Translations under genes and position numbers: made by a program
Source: Bacillota bacterium
GTDB lineage: Bacteria > Bacillota > Clostridia > Peptostreptococcales > Anaerovoracaceae
Length of the DNA: 27,503 nt
Assembly (NCBI GenBank): GCA_016284575.1
Contig: JAEEPD010000075.1
Coordinates: 1 to 27,503 of the forward strand
Direction: 5' to 3'
In this document: positions 13,332 to 21,500 of the stretch, in pieces
Position numbering within the stretch: the stretch's first letter is position 1
Layout: the number at the start of each line of letters is the position of its first letter
The notes under the pieces: generated by a model
The model's input: the letters and a program-made list of their open reading frames with translations, nothing else
What the model was told of the DNA's origin: nothing
Database searches by the model: none

Positions 13332-14480
13332 TTAATCCTCCAGAGTTTCCAGGAAGGCAGCGATCCTGGTGCTGATCTGTCCGGCGTCTGCCTCGGAATA
13401 ATCAGTCTCCAGCTGCATGTAGGGAACGCCGTAGTCCTTGCAGAGCTGCTTTATGGTGTAGCCCTCAATGATGTAGGTGTGGCAGGCCTGAAGATCAAGA
13501 TCAAGAACTGCGTCTACCTTGAATTCCTTAAAGAGCTCGGGATACATCTTGAGACGCTCCTCGTTGGGTGTCATTACGGAGCAGCCGATGTGCAGATAGT
13601 ACTCAGCCAGTGCATCGTAGATGTCGGGGTTGCTGAGATCCACGCTGTTTCTTAAGGGCTTGATGCCGCCGCAGTTCTCGTAGCAGACAACGTTTGCGCC
13701 GTTGGCTTCGATGGCGCCCACAGCCTTCTTATATACACCGCCGATGGGGCAGCCGGTAACGAGGATCCTCTTTCCGCCCGGGGTGACCTTGTCGCTGACG
13801 TGCTTTGACATCTCATCTGCCAGATCGTTTACCTTCTTGATGGCTTCGTCGAGGTCGAATACGAACCCGAGTCCATCCAGGAAGGCGTAAAGCTCAGTTC
13901 CGGATACGGGGGGAACATCTGCGGAAAGCAGGTTCAGCATGCGGGCTCTTGCCGCTCTGAACTCGTTTCTTCTTTCAGCAGCCTTTCTGAGGTCATCATC
14001 GGTGATGGTAACGCCAAAGGCCTCCTCAAGATAATCGTGGAATCTGTGAAGCTCAGAGATCCACTGCTCCTTGGCATAGGGAGCCTTGATGCCCTGGGGC
14101 AGATGAAGGGTATAAACGTTCTTGCCCTTTCCAAGCATCTCGTACATCTTCTTCTTGGCGTCGCAGGTGGTCTCGCCTACGATAAGGTCCGCAAAGTAGG
14201 TGTAGGGGCACTTGTCGGAAAGGTAGAAGCCATAGCTGGACTTTACCAGAGGACAGATGTTCTTGGGAAGCTCTGTCTCTGCAATTGGAATGGTCTCGTT
14301 GCTCATGCCGCAAAGGCTTGCTGCAAGAAAGCCTGCTGCATCCAGCAGTTCAACGGGAGTGAAAGCGCAGAAGGTGCCGGCAACCTTGCCGCCCTGCTCT
14401 TTTCTCTCTTTAACTCTTAAGAATCCGGACTGCCTGCCGGCTGCAAACTCTTCAAATGCTGCAGGAAGTTCGTAACTCAT
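13332..14480 (-). CDS. yjiM: Double-cubane-cluster/2-hydroxyacyl-CoA dehydratase-like protein (YjiM type)
   Basis: A 382-residue iron-sulfur protein of the HgdB/FldB/C family. Alignment from memory with E. coli YjiM (383 residues) is strong throughout: NICPLVKSSYGF, DKCPYTYFADLIVGETTCDAKKKMYE, LVTGCPIGG, CYENCGG, LQACHTY and LETDYSEADAGQISTR. Conserved cysteines include 38, 76, 91, 106, 244, 270, 300 and 333. Classical dehydratases need two different subunits. Here there is a single subunit beside its activator, as in the homodimeric double-cubane cluster proteins, which reduce small molecules at very low potential. The natural substrate is unknown. The GGAGG ribosome binding site 6 bases before ATG 14480 lies inside a long leader hairpin. 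Confidence 0.92.
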   Translation of the reverse strand: MSYELPAAFEEFAAGRQSGFLRVKERKEQGGKVAGTFCAFTPVELLDAAGFLAASLCGMSNETIPIAETELPKNICPLVKSSYGFYLSDKCPYTYFADLIVGETTCDAKKKMYEMLGKGKNVYTLHLPQGIKAPYAKEQWISELHRFHDYLEEAFGVTITDDDLRKAAERRNEFRAARARMLNLLSADVPPVSGTELYAFLDGLGFVFDLDEAIKKVNDLADEMSKHVSDKVTPGGKRILVTGCPIGGVYKKAVGAIEANGANVVCYENCGGIKPLRNSVDLSNPDIYDALAEYYLHIGCSVMTPNEERLKMYPELFKEFKVDAVLDLDLQACHTYIIEGYTIKQLCKDYGVPYMQLETDYSEADAGQISTRIAAFLETLED

Positions 14481-14486
14481 AAAATA

Positions 14487-14533
14487 CCTCCGAATGATAA
14501 AATCATTTACCAATGAATTTTACCATTCGGAGG
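14487..14533 (-). promoter_or_regulatory. SD-sequestering hairpin in the yjiM leader
   Basis: Arms 14487-14503 and 14517-14533 pair over 17 bases with a single G-U pair. Inside, CATT and AATG add four more pairs around GGTA. The distal arm ends in CCTCC, complementary to the GGAGG ribosome binding site of yjiM, so the folded leader would block translation. The motif ATTGGTAAAT occurs in the loop (14506-14515) and again at 14553-14562. No U-tract follows, so it is not a plain terminator. Confidence 0.7.
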
Positions 14534-14575
14534 CTGTTAAAACTAATTCAATTTACCAATAAGAGCGCTGGGTCA

Positions 14576-16216
14576 TTAAAAAGCATTAATCAATGCCCCA
14601 AGTCCGCCGTCCTTGTATATCTGCTTGTAGTAGCCAAGCTCCTCTGTTATGAGGCTGTCTATCATGGACATTCCAAGGACCTCCACGGGAGCCTTGTCGT
14701 CGGTCAGGATGTGGCCCGCAAAGCTGTAGTGCTCAAGGCCTGAAAGGACCCGCCTCATCTGCGCCTGCAGGCTGCTGTCCTCAAGGATCTCAAGGCCCAG
14801 TTCGAGAAGCTTGTCGCAGACCATAAAGTTGCTGGCGTAAAGCTCCTTATTCGTGCTTCCTCTTACGTCCACGGTATATACGTTGGCGAAAACCCTTGAG
14901 ATGGTGTCGCTCAGATACTGATTTATGCTCCCCTCACCGTCGGAATGCATGTTCATGTTTACAGCCATCACGCCGTGGGGCTCCAGATGGTCATATACCA
15001 GCTGAAAAAACTCCAGGGAGCTCATCTGAAAGGGAATGGTTATGTCCTGATAGGCATCCACAAGTATAACGTCGTAGCGGCCCTCTATGGTCTGAAGATA
15101 GGCTCTGCCGTCGTTGGTGGTGACCTTTACGGATTCAGGCATATCAAAATACTTCAACGCCAGATCCGTTATCTTCTGGTCTATCTCCACGCCCTCTATC
15201 TCAGAGCCGGGAAAGTATCTGCTGCACTGTGATGCATATGTACCGCTGCCGTTTCCGAGTATCAGTATCTTCAGAGGCTTTTCCTCCTGAGGCATGGAGG
15301 ATGAAACTATTCCTGCGATCCTCCTGGCCCCCTGAGCCATGACAGGTGCCGCAAGAGCGTAGTCGTAATACAGGCCTGTAAGGTCCCCTTCCTTCATTTT
15401 TACGGACTGGATACCAAAAAGCACATTGGTTGACAGAATAATGCTTCTGTCATCTTCCTTTACCTGCAGGTAGTTATAGATGGATTCGCCCTCGTAGGTC
15501 AGGTCATCCTCCCAGAAGGCAAAGCTGGCCTTTGTACCGAACACTGTGGCAATAACAAACACTATAAAGGTGATGACCGCTGTCCGCCCCAGCTGCTTCC
15601 TGCTTATAAAATAAGCCAGGCCTATGGCCATAAGAACGCCGCTGAAGATGATGAAGGTGGCCGCCGTGCCCACGCTGGGGATGGTAACAAAGGTAGGAAG
15701 GAAGGTTCCCAGTATGCTGCCTATGGTGTTGCAGGCTCCAAGCCGCCCCACCACGCTGCCGGAATCGTCCAGACTGTCCACAGTATATTTGACCAGGGAC
15801 GGGGTGACCGTTCCCAGAAGAAACAGAGGGAACACGAAGACTATCATGCAGCTGGCAAAGGCCGCTATGGTAAGGAAATTCGTGCTTACGGTAAGGACCA
15901 GAATGCCGGAGATGCCAAGGATAATGTACCTTCCCAGCAGAGGAATGGCCGCTATCCAGGCTGCGGACACCAGTATGCGCCTGTAAAGCACCGCAGGGTC
16001 GGGATTCTTGTCCGCTGACCTTCCGCCGTACAGGTTGCCCAGCGCCATGGCTATCATTACAGTACCGATTATGATCGTATAGACGATCTGACTTGAGCTG
16101 AAATAAGGAGCCATCAGCCTGCTTGCCGCCAGCTCCACCGCCATCACGGACACGCCCGCAAAGAACTCCGTAATGTAAAGAAAGGTTTTGTTTTTAAGGA
16201 TTTTTGCTTCGTTCAT
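14576..16216 (-). CDS. Membrane-fused spermidine-synthase-like protein
   Basis: A 546-residue fusion. The N-terminal half (to about residue 230) has roughly seven or eight transmembrane helices like an MFS half-transporter, starting with the TEFFAGVSVMAVELAASRLMAPYF block typical of these fusions. The cytoplasmic C-terminal half is a Rossmann domain of the spermidine-synthase family: ILILGNGSGTYASQ (317-330), the ribose-binding acidic residue in GVEID (Glu344), NDGRAYL (Asp369) and VDAYQD (Asp387). The polyamine-synthase active-site pattern DSxDP is replaced by DAYQD, so aminopropyl transfer is doubtful; the true reaction is unknown. I use ATG 16216. It has no ribosome binding site and sits 9 bases after a TATAAT, suggesting a leaderless or very short-leader mRNA. 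A GTG at 16234 is less likely. Confidence 0.87.
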   Translation of the reverse strand: MNEAKILKNKTFLYITEFFAGVSVMAVELAASRLMAPYFSSSQIVYTIIIGTVMIAMALGNLYGGRSADKNPDPAVLYRRILVSAAWIAAIPLLGRYIILGISGILVLTVSTNFLTIAAFASCMIVFVFPLFLLGTVTPSLVKYTVDSLDDSGSVVGRLGACNTIGSILGTFLPTFVTIPSVGTAATFIIFSGVLMAIGLAYFISRKQLGRTAVITFIVFVIATVFGTKASFAFWEDDLTYEGESIYNYLQVKEDDRSIILSTNVLFGIQSVKMKEGDLTGLYYDYALAAPVMAQGARRIAGIVSSSMPQEEKPLKILILGNGSGTYASQCSRYFPGSEIEGVEIDQKITDLALKYFDMPESVKVTTNDGRAYLQTIEGRYDVILVDAYQDITIPFQMSSLEFFQLVYDHLEPHGVMAVNMNMHSDGEGSINQYLSDTISRVFANVYTVDVRGSTNKELYASNFMVCDKLLELGLEILEDSSLQAQMRRVLSGLEHYSFAGHILTDDKAPVEVLGMSMIDSLITEELGYYKQIYKDGGLGALINAF

Positions 16217-16225
16217 AATGCGAAA

Positions 16226-16254
16226 ATTATACACTTCAGGACAGTGAAATGCAA
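16226..16254 (-). promoter_or_regulatory. Promoter of the membrane-fused spermidine-synthase-like gene
   Basis: On the minus strand, TTGCAT (16254-16249) and a perfect TATAAT (16231-16226) are 17 bases apart. The expected start site falls within a few bases of the start codon. Confidence 0.6.
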
Positions 16255-16298
16255 TATAGGCTGTTAATAATATAACTACCGTGAATAATAAGTTTTTC

Positions 16299-16327
16299 TT
16301 GTAATTCAGCGGGTTTTCGGATAGAAT
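16299..16327 (+). promoter_or_regulatory. Promoter of the phytol-kinase-like/MATE unit
   Basis: TTGTAA (16299-16304) and TAGAAT (16322-16327) are 17 bases apart, about 30 bases before the start codon. The unit is divergent from the fused synthase-like gene. Confidence 0.6.
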
Positions 16328-16357
16328 AGCTTGTCATTATCTGAGGGGGATATATCG

Positions 16358-17107
16358 ATGCAGGGAACGGCGGAAGCCTTCATAACTGAATCACAGAAAA
16401 GCTTCGGCCCTGTGCTGCTGTTTATTCTTGGCTGCCTGGGCGTCCTGATACTCATTTACAGGACCCACCGCATTCCTAAATACATCTTCAGAAAGCTCCT
16501 TCACATTCTGGCCTTCACCATCGTCAGCCTTATGATAGGCCTTTCGGCCAGCTGGAAGCCCGTCTGCGTCATCTCTGCAGTAATAATTATCACACTCTTC
16601 CCGCTGCTTAAATGGTTCAGCAGGAAGAGCTATTTTCCGGACTTTTTCGCGGAAAAGGAGCCCGGAGAAGTGCTTATGAGCTTTGTGATGCTCTTCGTTA
16701 TGCTTTCCATAATCTGCGCCATAGGCTGGGGCGCCTTCGGCAGGAAGGACCTTTCCATCGCCTCCATACTGATCTGGGGCGTGGGCGATGCTGCTGCAGC
16801 CCTTGTGGGCATACCCTTCGGAAGGCACAAGGCAAATATCAGTCTGAAGCTCGGAGGAAGGACCATAAAGCTCACTGACGGAAGGAAATCCGTTGAAGGA
16901 AGCGCAGCAAATGCCATCTTTGCAGCGGCAGCAGGCCTGGGAGTTCTTATGCTTCTTGGGCTGCCCATGGCGGAGGCCCTTGCCTTTGCCCTCTTCGGAG
17001 GCCTGGCGTCAGCCCTTACAGAGCTTCTCAGCCCCAGCGAATACGACACCATAAGCGTGCCGATCTGCGTGCTTGGCGTACTGCTTCTGGTAAGCCGGTT
17101 CATATGA
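16358..17107 (+). CDS. Phytol/dolichol-kinase-like membrane protein (SEC59/VTE5 family)
   Basis: A 249-residue integral membrane protein with about seven hydrophobic segments. It shows the motif set of CTP-dependent polyprenol/phytol/diacylglycerol kinases: RKLLHI with His49 near the second helix, GVGDAAAALVG (141-151) followed by FGRHK, and RKSVEGSAA (176-184). Members phosphorylate a lipid alcohol in the membrane using CTP. The bacterial substrates are mostly unknown; undecaprenol, farnesol-type alcohols or diacylglycerol are possible. The ATG at 16358 follows GAGGGGGAT. The next gene, a MATE exporter, starts 39 bases later on the same strand, so they are probably co-transcribed. Confidence 0.82.
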   Translation: MQGTAEAFITESQKSFGPVLLFILGCLGVLILIYRTHRIPKYIFRKLLHILAFTIVSLMIGLSASWKPVCVISAVIIITLFPLLKWFSRKSYFPDFFAEKEPGEVLMSFVMLFVMLSIICAIGWGAFGRKDLSIASILIWGVGDAAAALVGIPFGRHKANISLKLGGRTIKLTDGRKSVEGSAANAIFAAAAGLGVLMLLGLPMAEALAFALFGGLASALTELLSPSEYDTISVPICVLGVLLLVSRFI

Positions 17108-17146
17108 TCCGATAAAACAGATTCACTTAACGATAAAGGAGTATAT

Positions 17147-18529
17147 ATGCCATCAAAAAGTCTTTTTAAACCAGTGGATATGACCCAGGGGGATCCCGTA
17201 AAGGATATCATCCAGTTCGCCATACCCATGCTGCTCGGAAACATCGCCCAGCAGCTTTATAACACCGTGGACAGCATCATAGTAGGCCGCTACATAGGAG
17301 ACAACGCCCTTGCCGCTGTAGGCAGCGCAGGCCCCATCTTCAACCTGATGTTCGTGCTCTTCATGGGCATCTCCACCGGCGCATCCATAATGGTGTCCCA
17401 GTACTTCGGCGCCAGGGATAGAGAAGGTCTTTCCAGGACCATAGGCTCCTGTATCTCTCTCATCGCCATCGCGTCCGTTATAATCATGATCATAGGACCG
17501 CTGGTCACAAGGCCCCTTCTGCACCTCCTGAACACCCCTGAATCCATCATTGGCTGGTGCCAGGCCTATCTGACCATAATATTCGTCGGAATAGCAGGAA
17601 GCGGCTATTACAACATCCTTGCAGGCGTTTTAAGAGGCCTTGGAGATTCGGTCTCCGCCCTCATCTACCTGCTGGTGGCCACAGGCATCAACATCGTACT
17701 CGACTGGACCTTTGTGGCAGTTTTCGGTATGGGCGTCCCGGGCGTGGCACTGGCTACGATCATCGCGCAGATCATCTCAGCCATACTCACCATGCACAAG
17801 CTCTCCCGCATGACTCATCTCTTCGACCTGAACAAAAAGTACCTGAACCCCAGGACCCTGTATTCGAAGAATCTCATAAAGCTGGGCCTGCCCTCCGGCA
17901 TCACCCAGGCAATCTTCTCCATGTCCATGATAGTTGTTCAGTCCCTGACCAACAGCTTCGGAGAGCAGTTCATTGCAGCAAACGTCATCGTTATGCGTAT
18001 AGACGGCTTCGTGATGATGCCTGCCTTCTCCTTCGGCATGGCCATGACCACCTTCACCGGTCAGAACATCGGAGCCCGCCGCATGGACAGAGTGGATCAG
18101 GGCACCAAGCGCGGGACCCTTACAGCCATGGGCGTTTCAGCCTGCCTTACGGTTCTGATACTGCTCTTTGGCCGCCATCTTATGGCCATCTTCACAAAGA
18201 CCGAGGAGCTGATAACCCTGAGCAACAATATCATGCGCATACTTGCTGTAGGCTATATAGCCATGGAGGTTATGCAGTGCCTTTCCGGCGTCATGAGAGG
18301 CGCTGGAGACACCGTAACACCCATGTGGATATCCCTAATAAACACCGTATTCATCCGCGTGCCTCTGGCCTATCTTCTGGTCTATCTGACCAAGACCCCG
18401 GAGCTGCCCCAGGGCAACTGCCTGATGATGCCCATATCCATGCTCACCACCTGGGTCATCGGAACCTTTATCACCTTCCTCGCCTTCAAAAAAGGCAAGT
18501 GGAGAAAGAAGGCTCTGCAGGACGCATAA
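17147..18529 (+). CDS. MATE-family multidrug/cation antiporter
   Basis: A 460-residue membrane transporter, the usual length, with twelve predicted helices in two homologous halves. The start motif DPVKDIIQFAIPMLLGNIAQQLYNTVDSIIVGRYIG is typical of Bacillota DinF/NorM-like MATE proteins (residues 16-51), with FMGISTGASIMVSQYFGA following and the paired motif RMDGFVMMPAFSFGMAMTTFTGQNIGA-like block (starting near residue 285) in the second half. MATE proteins export drugs, dyes or metabolites using sodium or proton gradients. The substrate is not predictable. AAAGGAG precedes ATG 17147, and a strong terminator follows. Confidence 0.93.
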   Translation: MPSKSLFKPVDMTQGDPVKDIIQFAIPMLLGNIAQQLYNTVDSIIVGRYIGDNALAAVGSAGPIFNLMFVLFMGISTGASIMVSQYFGARDREGLSRTIGSCISLIAIASVIIMIIGPLVTRPLLHLLNTPESIIGWCQAYLTIIFVGIAGSGYYNILAGVLRGLGDSVSALIYLLVATGINIVLDWTFVAVFGMGVPGVALATIIAQIISAILTMHKLSRMTHLFDLNKKYLNPRTLYSKNLIKLGLPSGITQAIFSMSMIVVQSLTNSFGEQFIAANVIVMRIDGFVMMPAFSFGMAMTTFTGQNIGARRMDRVDQGTKRGTLTAMGVSACLTVLILLFGRHLMAIFTKTEELITLSNNIMRILAVGYIAMEVMQCLSGVMRGAGDTVTPMWISLINTVFIRVPLAYLLVYLTKTPELPQGNCLMMPISMLTTWVIGTFITFLAFKKGKWRKKALQDA

Positions 18530-18537
18530 GCTCAAAC

Positions 18538-18567
18538 AAAAATCCCTTCCATCAGGAAGGGATTTTT
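18538..18567. terminator. Bidirectional terminator between the MATE and surface-protein genes
   Basis: AAAAATCCCTTCC pairs with GGAAGGGATTTTT, a perfect 13-bp stem with an ATCA loop. The A and T runs on each side allow it to end both the MATE transcript and the convergent surface-protein transcript. Confidence 0.9.
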
Positions 18568-18594
18568 ATTATGCTTTTTAGTCCGCGCTGCGCC

Positions 18595-21500
18595 TTATCT
18601 GCTTTGACGCTGCATCTTCTGAATTCTTATAAAGTGCATGGTCAGGAGAGCGAAAACGATCAGAAGCTGAATGCCGGCCATCACCGCCAGCAGGGAGTGC
18701 TGACCGAAATCATTTACACCGGTCGGAACGCTGGTTGCCTTGGTGTTGGTGAATGCCAGGTCAGTATTCTTCGCCAGAAGTGTGTCAGCTGCAGATGATA
18801 CTTCGCCCACCGGAATATCAGTGTCGCTGACTCCGTCATCAGTTAGTTTATCTCCATTGATAGCGAGCGCGGGGGTGTAATCCTCAGCGGTCTCTGATAT
18901 CGTATATTGAGCCCCGTAGGGAATGTTTTTGATCACGAATTCGTCTCCATGCCTGAGATAGAAATCGAATGTGACTACGCCGCTGGCCGCTATGAGCTGC
19001 TGACCAGCAGCTACGCTGTCATCATCGCGGCTGTTGGCTGCAGCCATATCAGCTGCGGTATAGACCGTTGCCATGCTGCCTTCCGGAGCAAGTGCGGCAT
19101 TAGCGGTATCCAGAGTCAGCACTGCATCGGGAATGGTATCCAGGTTTACGCTTATCTTGAAGTACTTATCTCTGGAGCCCTGATTGCCGCTCACAGTCTT
19201 GGACACCTTAAGATCCAGAAGCCTGCGGTTGGTGAAAGAAGCAGTAATGTCATCCTTCAGATCTTCCTTTGAGGTGTTGCTGCTGTTTATCAATACCCAT
19301 CCTTCAGCAGAGGCTTCATGCACCTCATAGCAGATCCCATAGGGCAGATTCAGGAATACCTTGCTTTCGCCATTGCTCAGCGAGAATGTGTACTGGTTAT
19401 TATCGCTGTCATAGCTTGCACCGCTGGGCGGATTGGGCATTTCATAGGGATCTGTTCCGTTGGTGGTGAACTTTACAGTATAGTTGAATGTTCCTGGAGC
19501 ATTATTTTCAGTGATTTTTTCAACAGTCAGAATGGGCCGCTTTTGGTTGAGATAGACATATTCAGGGGTGTTGTCGGTCCCCTCAGACAGGTAGCCGGAG
19601 GATAAGTTAGCACCAACCGAACCATTTACACTTATCAGCTCCCAACCGTCCTGAGTCTGCTCATAGAGCTCATAGCGGTATTTCTCCTCGATCTCAAACT
19701 TTACCTCGCTTCCGCTGTTCACCTGAAATTCGTGCTCAATTACCGTTTCTGTTCCCTTCTCATTTTCAAAGTCCCAGTATGTGGTCACTGCCCTTGTTTC
19801 AGGCTGCGGATGGTAGAACTGTATGACCTCAGGACCGTAAGTGCTGTTAAGGCCCGTGTTCAGCGGCACATCAAGCGTACTGCCGATAGTTGCAGAGGCT
19901 GCATTAAAGAACCCCACAAACAAATAATCGTCATCACTGCCGCCTGTGATTCCCAGATCGGACAGCTTCTTGTTTGTTTTCCACAGGTAATGACCTCCAG
20001 CGATCTCTACCCTTTCGGTCAGGACAACAGAGGCTGCAAGCCCGGCCAATTCAGAAGGCGTTTTGCTGCAGGCGGCGCCGTTCTTAAATGCGCTCTCATA
20101 GCTTGTTAAATCATGTTTATTAAGCCAGAGAGAACCTACCTCCAATGGATTGTAGAATAGCACATCTTCGGTCTTCCAGGCCTTGATCTTGAAGCCGAAG
20201 CTGCCCACCTTATCGTCAACTGTATCCTTTTTAACGGTAATCTCTGCAGTGTGTCTTTGCCATTCAACACGGACCTCTTCGTCATGCTGAGCATAAGGAA
20301 TTACCAGGGTGAACTTTATCCCTTCGTTTCCATCGTCAAAAGCTGTCAGAGTACAGGTCTTTCCGGCGGCATCGGTATATGTGAGTGAATCGCCAGGCTT
20401 CATAGCACTCAACGGTTTGCCGTTATATTTGATCTCCTGCAGGGTTCCGCCGTTGATGGTGCAATATAGTTTGGCAATCTGGTACTTTGGACTTGGTGTC
20501 AGGGTATAGGTGATAGTTTTGCCTTCTGCTACCACATAGGTGTCAGGGTCCAGAATATTGCTGTTTTTACCATTATCTGCTTTGTCATTCAGATTTCCGC
20601 CGTGGTTGCCCTCTGAAGTGGTCTGGATATTGCCGTTGGGGCCTGAAGCATGGGTATAGCGATACCAGATCCTCCTTCCACCATAAGACTGAGTATTCAT
20701 ACCCAGACCACTCGCACCATGGCCATACGATGAAATCGTGAAACCCGATTTTGCCATCGTAACAAAACCCGACGAGTAGAAACCATCCAAGGTGTCTAAT
20801 CTTACGCCATTATATTCATAGGCATTGGCGATGAATTTGGTCTTTAGTATACCATTCTCATTTTTTTCAAAGACCTGCGGACCAAAGCCCTGAGTTCGTG
20901 CATTGCCATCTTGTTCGTACAGGGTATTATTTGGCCTTACGTATATGTAATCAGAGGCTATGGTGTTATTCGTTACAGCAATCTGCTCATTGAGAAAGTG
21001 AAAATCAGGATAAAGATCGTTTACCCACCATAAGCCTTTTCCTGCGTTATGTGCCCCCAACCTGTAGGGGTCTCTCTCAAGGGTAACACCAACCATTGCA
21101 TAGATAAATGTACCGTCAACAGGGTTTCCTTCGTTATTTAGGATCTCATAGGTTACATCCATCGATTTACCAATAACCGGTACACTCATTACCGAGTAAC
21201 TAAGAGAGGATAGTCCCGGCTTGCTCTTATATTGATCTACCCGGGCCGAGATCGCAGCTTTACCAGCGTTTACTTGTGCTGAAGATAATCCCCCTTTAGG
21301 CTGGTTTAAGTTTCTGCTGTCTTCGCCTTCATAGGTTATTACACTTCCTTTAGCCAGAGTAACGGCGCCGGCATAGTATGCAGCCTCCTTCTGAGCCTGA
21401 TTTGCAGCAGCCTGCTCCATTGCGTATAAGCGTTCATCAGTGTAGATAACTACATTGGAATATGTGATTTTGACATTCGCTTTAGAGCCATCCGGTAAAA

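Noticed and set aside
14481..14575. T-box or known metabolite riboswitch in the yjiM leader
   Set aside because: The leader is too short and lacks T-box consensus or the conserved cores of riboswitches I know. It is a single long stem over the SD.
17557..18798. 413-codon open frame inside the MATE gene on the same strand
   Set aside because: It is an out-of-frame reading rich in His and Arg, and it runs through the terminator at 18538-18567.
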